From: Argentina anserina
Taxonomy: Eukaryota; Streptophyta; Magnoliopsida; Rosales; Rosaceae
DNA: 64,000 bases
Reading direction: 5' to 3'
Assembly (NCBI RefSeq): GCF_933775445.1
Contig: NC_065872.1
Coordinates: 22,506,001 to 22,570,000 of the forward strand
The notes under the pieces were generated by a model, which saw only the letters and a program-made list of their open reading frames with translations, did not search any database and was not told where the DNA came from. Of the stretch, positions 13,001-24,885 are shown piece after piece (the first letter of the stretch is position 1; every line of letters starts with the position of its first letter). Both the position numbers and the translations under genes were made by a program.

Positions 13001-13335
13001 ATAGTAGCCATTCTTACACAGGGCAATCACCTGTACCATCAGCATCAACATGTACGTAACTTTTTTTCGTATTGCGTAATCTTAAAATTGATATTGTATC
13101 TTCTCACCTTGTCCATTTTGTTCCTGCAATAAAAGAATTCGTAGTGCTTATAGAAATATTAGGTTACGAATATGAAGCTTCCAATACTTGTTCTACTTTC
13201 AACCTGAGATCTGTTAATTATGGTGAAACTAATATGGTGTTTACTGACCCATTTATTGCAGCAGCTTCGCCAGCTCCTCTTCCTTTGGTTCAATGGGCAT
13301 TATTACTATTCCTAGCTTTGGTATTACATGTATAA
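10065..13335 (+). CDS. Membrane-anchored proline/histidine-rich protein (DUF7036-like)
   Basis: Joining 10065-10338, 11597-11709, 11781-12149, 12307-13051 and 13262-13335 gives an open 524-residue protein with phase-consistent GT/AG junctions. A hydrophobic segment at about 49-71, after an Arg-rich stretch, predicts a signal anchor. Residues 92-330 form a folded, N-glycosylation-motif-bearing region with PVSLLEDNVMQLEDDIFDEI and the segment VVILSLE, which I associate with plant proteins labelled DUF7036 or hydroxyproline-rich glycoprotein. Residues 330-505 are low complexity: five His-Pro pairs, eleven consecutive His (about 341-361), then many Ser-Pro and Ala-Pro dipeptides typical of O-glycosylated wall proteins. 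The last 17 residues (LPLVQWALLLFLALVLHV region) are hydrophobic and could be a GPI-anchor signal or a second membrane segment. Function is unknown. The gene model is firm; the family name is from memory. Confidence 0.85.
12571..12636 (+). repeat. CACCCC / CAC microsatellite encoding His-Pro and poly-His
   Basis: Within exon 4, a run of CACCCC hexamers is followed by CAC/CAT trinucleotides. It encodes five His-Pro pairs and eleven histidines, in frame with the surrounding coding sequence. Such runs are prone to replication slippage, so length polymorphism is likely. Confidence 0.85.
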
Positions 13336-15973
13336 CAACCAAGGATAAACTTTGCGTTTCAAGTGTGACCACTTTTCTGGCAGTCGAGAAAGGACTCGAA
13401 ATGGCTGGAGGAGTTGGTGTTCCTGTTGTGTAATGTTGAGCCACGCAAAGAGCGTGGTTTACACGTGAGTGAGTGGATATATTTTTTTCCTATGTGTACA
13501 TAGTCGATTAAAAAATCCAGCTGGCATAAGATGCATTGCATATTCAGGTCAAAGTCACAGAGGTGGACAGGCCTTTGATTAGATGCAGCATTGCCACTGT
13601 TTTGTGTATTCTCTTCCGCACAAATTAAACCAGCAAATGTATGTTTTGTTTCCAAATCCGTGTACAACCTGTCAAATTAATTTATTCACTTTGATGATTT
13701 CACTCCCAGTTCTTTTCTATCATGATCAAAGAAACTAAAAACTCTTGTTTCTGTTTTCTTTTTATCCAAATTCATGTTCTATTAGAAGCTGTTGTTTTGG
13801 CAATCAGAGTTTACATTATTAAATTACGTTTGAGCTTACAGCCAGTGTAGCTAGTTATAACGCCATAATCAAGGAAGATACATATATAAGAGGTGCCTCT
13901 AAGGGAGCATACTGCAAGACTCCTTTTGTGCATTTTATAGAAGTTCAGTTCATACTCAAGAACCCCATTGTGCATTTTATAGAAGCTCATTTTGAACTGA
14001 TAATGAGGAAGAGTCCATCAGAGAGAGAGAGAGGACATGCTGCCCAATTGTACTTGTTCATATGTAACAGCTCAGTCCGCTTAGGGCCCACTGCTCCGCA
14101 CGGTTTTGTTCTTAAGGTAGCAGTATAACATCTCAAAATGCGTCCTCACTATGGGCATCTGACTCTGTTCATATAACTACAATTTCCACACTCCTCCGGG
14201 TGATGTGAGACCGTGACCTATATGCTTAATTACTAGCTTCCTAACCAGGCGTCACAAGAGATGCATAGAAAAGGCTTTGGTGATTGGTGAATTGGTGATG
14301 AGTGTAGTAAAACCATAAATTGGTGATGGCTGTGGTGGTGTTGTGGTGATGCCAAACTTTAATTTTCATATGATTATGTTTTTTCTTTATTTTATTATGC
14401 TTCTCATCAATGTATTTATTTTAAAAGTAAAATTAGGATTCAAAATATGTATGTATTTTTTTTATAGTGATATCATTTTCCTTTAAATCTAATTGTTCTT
14501 TCCATATGAAATCTTATATAAATAGGAGGTATATATCTAGCTCGTCATAAAAGGTCCCCGACCAATGCCGGCCCAAATTCTCTACACTTTTTGTTCTAGC
14601 CAGCTTGTGTAGTTAATTTTTTATTGTTTTTTTAGCGTTTTTAGTTTAGATTCACGCAACCAGATTCCAGTTTTTTACTTTCCGCATTTTATTTCTCATA
14701 TTAATTAAAACATTTGTTTAGCTCATACACATAATTCTTATGCTTGATTAAAACCAAATAAGAACGTGAAGACTTACCATCTGCTCCACGAATCGGTTCC
14801 ATTGCTCCTTGCTCTTGTAACTCCTTGATTGATCCGACAACGTCACCACAATTTTTGTGTGGATAGAACTTTTGCTTAGAAACGGTGTTGGTAATAGGGA
14901 CAATGCCATCTATAAATAGGGATAATAGGCTACACCACATGGAAAAATCCATAAAGGATTCCTTACGGCACAAGTATCCTAATTAGATACTAAATGTAAT
15001 ATTGCAAATCAATCGTCTTATAGATTTTGTACAAGTCTTTTGCCTTAATGAAGTAATACATTGATTCATTAAGCAACTAAAATAGATTACGATTTAATAT
15101 CCATGTTGAACTATGAATAGTATTTATCACAGTTCATGTAATCTCGATTAAATATGATTGTATTATTTTGGCTATTATTTTCTTACAAGTACAACATTTG
15201 TGAAAACGCCAAAAGTCATTGCAACAAAGTCCTAGACAGTTCTTTCCTCGGCCCACAATCACTTAAAAGAGTAAAATTGTGCACAAAATTTGTCGCACCT
15301 CTCTTGATCAATTTAGTGCGAGTTGGCACACCCGTGAAAATCAAAGTGACAAGTCCGTCGGCCTCTAATTTAGGCCAAGATGAGTTTTCATGCCAACATG
15401 TTGCATCTTTTTCTTGTTTTTCAAATCCCTTTTCAAATTATTATCTGATCAGTTATGTTGATTCATTAAGCAACTTTTCATAAATCATAAATCCATGAAA
15501 CGAACAAATTCTGACAACAATCCATGGAATCATAAATCCATAATGGAATCAGCATACGTCATGAGACGAAAATAAAGAAAAGAGCAGAGAAAAGTTGACA
15601 ACAATCCATGAAATCATAAATCCATAATGGAATCAGCAAATTCTGCCCCTTAATTGTGTTTGGCAATTATTCAAGTAACGACAACAAGAACAACGGAATG
15701 AGCGCTAGCTAATTAAAGTAGCCAGGGTAACTAAAGTTAACCGTTTTTAATTTTTTTTCCTTTTAATATCGAAGAATTCCCTTTTATAGAAATTTTTCAT
15801 AGACGAAATATAACGAAATGCATCACAGTTCGACAATCACTAAAGGAAACAAAAAAATAAAAGAAAGAAAGAAAGGCCTCTCTTGATCAGCTGCAGGATG
15901 CAACTACAGAAACAAAATTAAAAAGAAAGGGCTCTCTTGGAGTCCTGGATATAAGTTTCTAAAATTTGGTGCT
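13336..15973. other. Intergenic region between the DUF7036-like and WAT1-like genes
   Basis: The two genes converge here, so both 3' UTRs should lie within. An open frame on - (14973-14701) matches nothing I know and lacks supporting splice structure. A short direct duplication lies at 15518-15645. No other repeat or gene is recognised. Confidence 0.5.
15518..15645. repeat. Short direct duplication, two units about 81 bp apart
   Basis: The segment starting CAACAATCCATGGAATCATA at 15518 recurs almost unchanged at 15599 (CAACAATCCATGAAATCATA). Both continue with the same text for about 40 bp. No element boundary is visible. Confidence 0.7.
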
Positions 15974-17601
15974 TCATTCTTTGGGGTTAGGTTGCGTGTT
16001 CTTTTGTATTTTTATGTCTTGCAAATCGGTTGTAGCTGTGGCACCCTTTATTGCTTGAGGAATACTAAAGCTCTCAGCTTCTTTTTCTTTGTACTCCTTA
16101 TACTTGCCCCATAGAACCGAGTAGAGTCCCATGACAATTAGTAAAGCACCAAGAACACTGAAATTACAAACACATACAACTTGATCAGGTTCAATGAAAC
16201 ATGAAGATCCATATAATTAATTACGATATTGGTTATTAATAATTAGAGGCGTACCCTCCGAGATAGATCTTCTCGGCAAGAATGAAAGAACCCATGACAG
16301 CAACAATGATCATCATAAGAGGGCTGAAAGCGGTGACAAACACAGGACCTGTTTTCTGCATCACCAGTCCTTGAACGTAGTATGCAAGGCTCGATGATAC
16401 TATGCCCTGCCATATATACACACGTACAGTACGTTAAATAACTGTGAATTATCGACAAGTAAGTAAATCTAATTACGTGTGATTCGGTAACGTACAGCAT
16501 ATGCAGCAGCAAGAAGGTTCATGTCCCAACCAATAGTCCAAGCCGCCGGCTTGTGTTCCATGACGAAGGTGACTGCTATGGACTGCAGGGTACCCAAGAA
16601 GCAGACGATAGCGGTGAGGGATAGTGGAGCTTGGTACCTTTGCTGTGTCACTGCTTGAATGATAAAGAACGATGCCCAGGCAAAGGTGGCCAAGATGAGC
16701 AGAATGGATCCCTTGAGCCAGTCCTTGTCCTCATTATTATTTGCACTTGAGGCATTATTGGAGCTTGCCGAGTGTGCCGACCACGGAAAGTTAATGATGC
16801 TACCTTTGTACAACGTCATCAACATAGCTCCGGCCACTGTCACTATCGTGCCTATCAGCTTCGCTTGGCATCTAACCTTCTTCATGTCCAGCCTCTCCAT
16901 CCTTCATTCATTAAAATCACGAAGAATGCTAATTAACTACATATCCAGGTTCTGATCGACCTCTCTCTCATTTAAGCAAGCTCAACTTAATCTTAAAGTT
17001 ACGTTTGTAGAATAAGTTCGTCCCATACCTGCAAAGGACGGCCATGACGAATGTCATTGCCGGGAGCATGTTACTCATGGCACAAGAGAAGGTGGGCGAT
17101 GTGAACTTCAGCCCGGCATAGTAGAAGTTTTGATCAATCACTGGTCTGCAAATGGAATGAAATTAAGTTAACTAAAAAAATAATTTTATCTAGCTTCATA
17201 TCCTTTAGTACATGTACGTTGTTAAGTATGCTTACCCAAGAAGACCGAGTACAAAAAGTTGCATGAAAATGGGGAATGTGATTTTGGGTCTTATTTTCCT
17301 GTAAAATCAAAAGGCAATTACTATATTACATTTCATGTAATAAAAGAATAGGACCAGGCTGTAGGAAATAGATATTAGTCGTTCACTGTACGTACCTCTC
17401 AAGAACAAGAGCAAATGGAGCAATAGCGGCAGTTGCGAAGGCGTGCCTGTAAACAACAAGCACATAGTGGCTCATTCCACGATTGAGCGAAACCTTAGTG
17501 ATGATGTTCATTCCGGCATAGCCGAATTGCAGAGAAACCATAGCAATGTATGGCTTTGAACTGTGGAAGAAATTTCGAAAACACCCGCCATTTCCCTCCA
17601 T
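15974..17601 (-). CDS. WAT1-related / UMAMIT transporter (nodulin MtN21, EamA)
   Basis: On the minus strand, exons 17601-17396, 17298-17236, 17145-17029, 16901-16496, 16406-16255 and 16157-15974 join in phase to 375 residues ending in TGA. The six-exon layout and length are usual for plant WAT1-related proteins. Exon 1 opens with the Lys-Pro-Tyr-Ile-Ala-Met-Val-Ser-Leu-Gln-Phe-Gly-Tyr-Ala-Gly-Met start of TM1. Family landmarks follow: NRGMSHYVLVVYRH, ERKIRPKIT, GPVIDQNFYYAGL, FSCAMSNMLPAMTF, GTIVTVAGAMLMTLYKG in the first EamA repeat, and GIVSSSLAYYVQ and TAFSPLMMIIVAVMGS in the second. Ten membrane spans are expected, with a short hydrophilic tail. Members export amino acids or auxin-related compounds across the plasma membrane or tonoplast; the substrate cannot be read from sequence. 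No damage is visible. Confidence 0.95.
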
Positions 17602-17737
17602 TACTTAATTCGCTAGCTAGCTAGTTAATTAGCTGGAAAGGAAATACAGACTGCAGTGAGAGAAGCAATGAAGAATGAGGAAAAACACTTCAAGTTTGCT
17701 TGTGTGTCTCCTAAGGGACTAATGGTAGCAGCTTACC

Positions 17738-17745
17738 TATATATA
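17738..17745 (-). promoter_or_regulatory. TATA box of the WAT1-like gene
   Basis: On the minus strand TATATATA lies 137 bp upstream of the ATG in an otherwise pyrimidine/purine-mixed region. Transcription would start near 17710, leaving a leader of about 110 nt. The position fits a plant core promoter, though not proven. Confidence 0.55.
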
Positions 17746-18275
17746 AGCCCTCCTTGGGGGACCACCATTTGCATATGATCGATAAAAAAACCCCTGTAAG
17801 CAAATTAAAACACCCTCATATTGATCGATAAATCTTCAATATTACATGGCTATGAAAAAGAAAATATTGTTATATATTTTGTATGGCTTCATGCAAATAT
17901 TTTACTTCAATTTGAGATAAGCATTTCATCCTATAAAATTAAGAGAGACATCAGCAAGAGGGTTTTAACGCACTACTTAGAGCTCGATATGGAGGGAGAT
18001 CCGATGAGACCAAGTGACTGGCTGAAATTCTTCAACACTGAGTACAAAAATTATGTCAATTTTAACCAAGACTTTTTGGTGTGAGTTCCTTGGCTTGGAC
18101 ATGACATTTAGCTCATATCTCTAATTCCCGATCCTGTAGTTAGCTTGATGAATGTGAATAAATATAGAGTGATGCTATCAACATATTTAATTTCACTATA
18201 TATTCATACACAAACCCTATCTACTTTTCCACAACTATAATGTAATTGTCTATATGAAATTACCCGTTAACTACA
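17746..18275. other. Upstream region with a short unrecognised open frame
   Basis: An open frame on + (17821-18084) ends in a stretch that reads like protein (MEGDPMRPSDWLKFFNTEYK from 17992). It has no recognised relative and no splice partner in view. It could be a lone gene fragment or chance. Confidence 0.25.
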
Positions 18276-18284
18276 TTGAATTTA

Positions 18285-18696
18285 GGAAGAAATGTCAATT
18301 TACATCCCAAATTTGGCCATAATTGTCAGTTTCACCCCGAACTTGCATCTTAAATTTGGTAAAAATTGCTGATTTGCACCTCATCCGTTAAATTTAATGT
18401 TTTTCATCCAATTTTAAGTCACATGTCATGCATTTGAGGGGCAATATTGTCATTCTATATTTATTCATATTTAATAATAAAATAAATTAATAAAATTACT
18501 TAAGATGAACACTTGCTACTATGTTTTATTTTTATTTTTTTGAAACATGTTATTGATTTATATATTTATTATTTTACGGATGAGGTGCAAATCGACAATT
18601 TTTATCAAGTTTAGGAGGTAAATTGACTCAAATACAAGTTCGGGGTGCAAATTGACAATTTCAGCCAAATTTAGAGTGTATTTTGACAATTTTGCC
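18285..18696. mobile_element. Mutator-type MITE with long inverted repeats and 9-bp TSD
   Basis: The element is bounded by TTGAATTTA at 18276-18284 and again at 18697-18705, a perfect 9-bp duplication typical of Mutator-like elements. The first 120 bp or so and the last 120 bp are inverted copies; for example TTTGCACCTCATCCGT on the left answers ACGGATGAGGTGCAAA on the right. The terminal GG..A..AA.TGTCAA pairs with the reverse complement of TTGACAATTTTGCC. It has no coding sequence. A related half-copy lies at 53787-53878. Confidence 0.82.
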
Positions 18697-18865
18697 TTGA
18701 ATTTATGATTAGCTCTCATTATTGAGAGAAATTTTTTAATCATTTTGGAGAATCATGTGACAATGTCCAGTGGTCTCAATTTCCAATTACCATTTGACAC
18801 TTGGTATTTAATTAAAAAAATCATATTTAAACTATTTTATTAACGACTATTTTGGTTTATTTTTA

Positions 18866-18990
18866 AACCCTACATCATACACTTTAATACCCTAAAATCT
18901 AAAACCCTATACCCTACACTCTAAAACTCTAAAACCCTATACCCTACACTCTAAAACCCTAAACACTAAACCCTAAACCCTAAACTCTAA
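18866..18990. repeat. Degenerate telomere-like tract (CCCTAAA/CCCTAAAC)
   Basis: About 125 bp of variants of CCCTAAA, including CCCTAAACCCTAAACTCTAA and CCCTATACCCTACACTCTAAA. Plant telomeres are (TTTAGGG)n, so this is a short interstitial telomere-like or telo-box-rich tract. The mixed unit length suggests microsatellite drift rather than a true end. Confidence 0.7.
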
Positions 18991-20400
18991 GTTCTAGTTC
19001 AAAATCATAAATACTCATGTAAATAATTTTACAACTAATAAAATATATAAAATTATAATTTTAGTGTAATGAATCACTTGATATTATCACGTGGTTCTCG
19101 GGAGAATTGAAAAATCTTCCATTATGAACAGATCTAATTGTGTGAATAGAAAAAACGAAACACCCTAGGCTGCATCAGCTTTGCTGACCCCAAATACAAA
19201 TCATATACGTTTCCGTAATTATATATACATTTGCAGATTAAAGAAGAAGAAAGAAGAAAAAGGAAAGACGAAGTACAAGAAAGGCGGTAGAAGAAAGAAG
19301 AGTTAATGAGTTGTGGGTGGCAGCACTAGCTAACAAAAACAAAGGTGGTAGGCCTGCACCAGGTGGTTAATGCGTTCGAAGGTGTTCCCCAACCCACAAT
19401 TTCTTCTACTCGACGCGGCACTCCGACTCACTCCTCTCATCTGTTTCAATAGTAATTTGCCTAACCTCCAATATCTCTCTTATTTTTTTAGGCTTAAACG
19501 TACAAGTAACTCATAGTGCAAATCTCCTTCTCATTACGTATACCACTAATTTAACCTTGCTTTTCATCATATCTTTACTATGTAATCACAATATACACCA
19601 CCTTTTACATGACATCCTCTTCCACTATTTTTCATTTGGACAAATCTTTACAAAAACATATGACACCATCAAATTTATAATCATAATGCTCCCAATTTTT
19701 TTTTTCCTTTTTTTTCTTTTTAGGTAAAAACCCAAAGCAGATAAAAAAGGAGAATCAGTTTACCACAACCATACAACCAAATAATTAGAATGATAATTCC
19801 ACATGTCTCTATCTAGTGTATTTCAACCCTAAAGTGTATATTAATGTTACTCCACGCCAAAATGTGGTATTTGATGATAAAATTTTTAAAGTTGCTAAAT
19901 ATGAACTTCAACCTCAATCTCTACTTTCTCACTATAATCCGACTCTCTCCCTCTTATTTCAGTTCTGACAAATTCCATTTCGTTGATTGATTGGACTGCA
20001 TCCTCTCTGATTCTAGAATCAGGAAACGTGTGTCTTTCTTCTAGCCAGTTAACTGGTTGTGGACCTGACACAATAGAAGTAAGGAGGGTTTACCAGCAAT
20101 AAACCCGAAAGGAAACAAATAGATCTCAAGCGAAGAACACTAAAAATAAACTATATAATCCACTAGAAAATAAGAGAAAATTCTTGTTTGATTGAATAAT
20201 AATAAGATGGATCGTCTACACCCGTTTAAGGATGCTTAAATACTTATAAAACAAACCCTAGGGCAACTAACAACCAAGCCAAAGCCCAAAGAATTAAACA
20301 AAATAAATCTAAAACAAACTAGAAAACATAAATTCTGAAAATATATAAAACAGTTGTTTTGAGACCCTAAACGAACTCAGAAGTCCGAAAAATCTCATAC
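18991..20400. other. AT-rich intergenic sequence
   Basis: No gene, element end or regular repeat is recognised in this 1.4-kb stretch. A purine run (AAGAAG-rich) occurs near 19240-19305. Confidence 0.4.
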
Positions 20401-20524
20401 ATCGTGACAAAGCATCGAGTTTGACTCCTGGCATTGTTCTCTTCTCGGAAAGGTTTCATAATAATCAATCGGCCTCCAAATGCAAAAATATGCAACTCAC
20501 AAAACTACAACTTTATTTACGGTT

Positions 20525-20835
20525 CTGCCACTGATCGCCATATTTTCAACAAACTAAATTTTGCCTTGTTGCGATCAATCAACCCCTCAATCTCTTCCAT
20601 CATTTGCTCTACATCAGGTCCAATGGAAAAGCAAACGAAGCAGTAGACTGGATTGCTCGTTAGCATTGTGCAAGGCGTGCCCGATGGTTTGGATTTCAAA
20701 CCCTCCATCCTCCCTAATGCGCATTTAGTTATTTGATGTTGCTCCTCCTCCCCCATGAGGATTTCTTAGTTGTTTATGTTGTTTCTTTCTGTTCCTTTGT
20801 TTCAATGAAGTTCAATTACCACAAAAAAGAAAAAG
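20525..20835 (+). pseudogene. Truncated LINE (non-LTR retrotransposon) RNase H tail
   Basis: The plus strand reads NGKANEAVDWIAR at about 20619-20657. After a frame change it reads LCKACPMVWISNPPSSL at about 20668-20718. This is the typical C-terminal end of plant L1-type ORF2 RNase H (EANxxADWIA ... CKACP ... PPSSL). A T-rich 3' UTR and an A-rich tail (ACCACAAAAAAGAAAAAG, 20818-20835) follow. Everything upstream of the RNase H end is missing, as expected for a 5'-truncated insertion, and the frameshift shows it is dead. Confidence 0.6.
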
Positions 20836-20839
20836 AAAA

Positions 20840-21805
20840 ACGAACTTCTTCAAATAGGTTAAAGATAGATAACTAGGTCGAGGAAGGATGTGCAATACTC
20901 TACATTAGATCTGTAAGCCCCGAGTACTTTAGGTAATAACTAGTTCACAGAAGTTACTACCTGTCTACCTGCATGAATTCACTTTACTTAAACCTAATTT
21001 AGCAAGGTTCCCATATAGTGTTTGTAGTATTCTCGATGCAATACACATTGAACTCGATCGATCAAGGTGATTGGGATTGTACACTTGATTGATACTTCCA
21101 AGTTCCAACCATCATATTTTTCAATTTTTGGTTCTCTCACATCTTAACATGGGAATAAACAAGAACAGAATAACGTGGGTCAACTCGATGTTACTGACTT
21201 ACTGATATGTAATCGCACTTCATGGGGATATTTCTGTTCTCTAATTAGCAAGTAATAACTTGGTATTTTAAAACCATCGCTGACATCATAGAATGAGTTG
21301 GTGAGAAAGAAAATATATATTCGTTGTAAACTATGTAGAATTAAAACCTTGATTGAACTCTAAGAAATATTTCGACCAATTATTATTGGGGCATAATGCA
21401 ACTGGGAATATCTGAATGGATACGTAAGTGGAGCATAACGGAGAAGAATGTGTATGGCTATGTTAATGTGGGTATCTAATCATCATCCAATTAATAATCG
21501 TCTCGACAATATTGACAATCATTTGAATTGTGTAACAAATTGCAGCACCCCACTTTCCAATTTGTGTCACAAGGAAAGTCATTTGGGATTTGTTTGGCCA
21601 ACACAATCAGTAAAATAGAATAGAAACAACAAATGTAGGACACTGATGACTAAGCCATGCCTCCCTTATACTGAAAAACAACCCATTCCAATTTACAATA
21701 GCAGCCAACGAAGAAAATATGTCCGAGAAATTAAACCCAATGTCAAGATGTTTTAACGCATTTTCTACCTATGCCAGGCGGGCAAGCTCCTATTTCCTAA
21801 TGTGA

Positions 21806-21810
<5 letters not shown>
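20840..21810. other. Intergenic sequence without recognised features
   Basis: No coding potential, element end or repeat is seen in this stretch. Confidence 0.4.

Positions 21811-21848
<38 letters not shown>
21811..21848. repeat. (GA)19 microsatellite
   Basis: Nineteen uninterrupted GA units. Likely polymorphic. Confidence 0.95.
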
Positions 21849-21850
<2 letters not shown>

Positions 21851-22424
21851 CCTGCTCAGACACATGATAAAGTCAATGAAGTGATTGGAGTTCATATTCA
21901 AAAATCGTCAAATATACAAATGATTGTACTATTTTTGTTTATTTAAGAGACATGTTGTAAATTCTAATTTGAATTATTACAACACCTTCATTGTACTATT
22001 TTATTTAATACATTTCTTATTTCTCGACTTCTCGTTGGTGAAATAGCTATAGGCTGAAGAGGAAGTGGGGTTTCTGTTGGTGGACCGATGTGAAAACTTT
22101 CCCTAAATTTAGACATGGGTGAAGGATTCTCATAAGAAGAACAATTTAGGATACATAGATCATAGATGTAATAGCTATAAGCTGTTTTTTAGAGCTTCGT
22201 AGTTGTATTGGGAAAACAGATTTGTCAAATGCAATGATAGTTGTTTTGTTACTAAATTTTGTAGGAAGTGGGAGAACAAGTATGCAATTTCAAACTTCTC
22301 GAAAATGTTTTATTTTTTTTATTCGTTATTGATTTATAATGTATTTGATAGAACTCAAATGGACAAGTGAGAATGATTCAATTGTATCTAAATATCGTAA
22401 ATTGACTTTATACATCTAAACTAC

Positions 22425-22530
22425 AGTAAAACCTCTATATATAGATTTATTATTTTAGAGAGGTTATTATATCATCGATAAATGAATAAACTATTACTAT
22501 ATAGAGAGTTTTGTAATTATTCCTAACTAA
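22425..22530. mobile_element. One end of a common plant MITE
   Basis: The text CAGTAAAACCTCTATATA, followed by repeated TTTATTATTTTAGAGAGG and ATAAATGAATAAAC blocks, looks like the terminus of a widespread plant MITE class (ACCTCTATAAATT type). The second terminus was not found, so this is a fragment. Confidence 0.35.
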
Positions 22531-22612
22531 ATTAGGCAACTTATTTAACTTGGACTACCATGGTCTCCTTCTAATTCAGTTATATATATTTACTTTCCAA
22601 ATTAAGTAGAAT

Positions 22613-24500
22613 GTGATGCATAAAAGTAACTTTAAAATATTAACTTTACCAGGAGCTGCTGCAGCATGCACCCAGATCGGCGGTAGGCTCATCGACGATC
22701 TAGCACCGTCCACGGTGTTGCTGCCCAAGTGCCCAGACAGACATCAGTCATTGGAAGCTTCTGCAACTGCATCGATGCCACCCTGCACTTCTCTGATCTG
22801 CAAAGAACGAGCTCAGTCGCTAGCTTCATCGAACCCATACCGGCAGTAGACCCTTAGACGTCGGACCTAGTGCCTCCAACGAAGGACTAGCGTTGCATGT
22901 ACGGTGACCCCCCTTGCCTTGCTCGACGCCAATTTGCTCGGTCTTCTCTGACCACGACAGAAAAGAGATTCTCACCTCTGGTAAACCGGTAAGAAGGGCA
23001 TGGTAAAACTATATGGGTAAAACTAAGTATTTACATCAATAATTTGATTTTAATTTACTGATTTTCTATATGATTAACACAGCTAATCATATGTTTTTCA
23101 TTTTTGTGAAATTAATCACACGACGAACAAATTTGAATGGCGAAAGTCACTTCACAACGTATATTCGTTGATTCAAGCATGACCGTGAAAATAAGCAAGA
23201 GCAACTATTACACTGTTTATTTGGCATACAACCATGTTTTAATAAACTTGCTGCTTTCATGCAAATTTAAATTCATCTTAATTTTGTCTTTCATCAGGGA
23301 CATTCAACCTCCCTTACCTTTTCAACCCGATTCTTTCGCTTCTCGGGTGGTATACAGAGATATGCTTCCCCCGGTATCGAGTTTTAGGAGTGGCCCGGAA
23401 CGCCGATGTTACCATCTGTAGTCGTTGTGTGTAGCTACAAGTTTGAAAAAAAGGGACAAACATTTGTTTGTGACGAAAATTACCGCTTATACCCCCGGTT
23501 TGTGACTGAAATTGTCACTTACACCATTAGGACAGAATTTGTCACGGTTTATTAAATTGAGTTATCATACTGTGGGACTTGACCTCCAATTCAGTACTTG
23601 AAAGTTGTATCGTATTGAAACTAATGAATCTCCCCTCTTGTTAACCGCAACATGCGCCTGAAATTTAGCATTTTCATGTTGGATGTGTTTATGCACCTAG
23701 TGTAGAATTTCTTTTGGTGCAACATCATTTCATTGAAAGACAGAAACATTATGGTCAAAATATACAAGAGCAAGATATGGGAAGTTCTTAAAACAAGACA
23801 CTCATTATATGGAAGAACATGAGAATGTGTTCTCACTATTACGGATTTCAAAACAATTATACATTACGGTAATAAAATGAAAATAATGAAGCATAAATGC
23901 TTCAGTTAAAAAGTCTGAATGACTACAAATCTGTGTATTTTCCCAAGTTTTTGTGAATGTATTCACTGCACAAGTGTGACTATAGTTACTTAGTCATTAC
24001 ACTTTAAATTGGTTCATGGTCAAGATCTCAATCAAATTGTTGGCTATAACATTCTCATGTAGTTCAAGTAAACGAACATACAAGAATGTCTCGATGCATT
24101 TATGATTTCATTACCAAAAGCAATATGTTAATGCAATGTAACGCGTTACATACAACATGACACTACCTACATAAGGTCACAATTTTAATTGTGGCATAAG
24201 TCAGGCTTACATGATTTTTGTGTGGCATAATGCACACTTATATGATCTTTGATGTTGTTATTATACATCTGTTTCGGTTCTCCATAATCTTTGGCGGATT
24301 AGGTCATCATCTATTTGATTTTGATCAAGACTTTGCAACCTAGTATTAGAAAACGCCGAAGGACTCCGAGCCATTAGCATTTGCTCTCGGCTTTATTTCG
24401 AATCGACAATGCTTGTTGTAGTATATTTTTGCCTCGTTGGCATGATGAACCATTGATTGATCTCTTGTTATGACACGTTTCCACCTTGTTTTGGTGATGA
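22613..24500. other. Unclassified, probably repeat-derived sequence
   Basis: A moderately GC-rich block at 22640-22960 has short open frames unlike its AT-rich surroundings. Another lies near 23300-23420. Neither resembles a protein I recognise. They are probably transposon-derived. Confidence 0.3.
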
Positions 24501-24639
24501 CTTATAGTGTTATACGCCATGTAATGCACTATATATCCCACCGTTTCAAAATATGGTGATGTTTTTCACAAAGTTCGAATTGAACTAACGCTCGTACAAG
24601 ATTAGGGGAGTGGCAAACTATAACATGTTTGCGAGTTAC

Positions 24640-24885
24640 GGCTTTGGCAGTATCGCCAAGATATTCCGTCCGCCGCCCGGTTTTACCCCTAATGGCATCA
24701 AAAATTAGCCGAGCTCTTAGCTCGGGCCAGGCCATTGGCAGCCCCTGTAGCAGCCCTGCAGGCCCCCTACACCTGCCCTGTAGCCCCCCCTACCGCGACC
24801 CCTGCAACCCCTGCGAGGCCCCCCGCAGGACCCCTCGCACGGCCTCCGCAGTCCCCTCGCATATCCTCCTCACGAACTCCTAGCC
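24640..24885. other. C-rich patch with open frames on + strand
   Basis: A 245-bp block very rich in C on the plus strand (runs such as CCCCCC and CCCCTGCAACCCCTGCGAGG), inside otherwise AT-rich DNA. Two plus-strand frames are open and Pro/Ala-rich. No protein family is recognised. It lies upstream of copia copy A and may be part of that element or captured DNA. Confidence 0.5.

Noticed and set aside
12686..13132. 148-codon frame on + overlapping exon 4
   Set aside because: Out of frame with the supported protein; open only because of repetitive Pro/His codons.
14701..14973. 90-codon frame on - reading KELQEQGAMEPIRGADG
   Set aside because: No family recognised, no upstream ATG context or splice partner that supports a gene.
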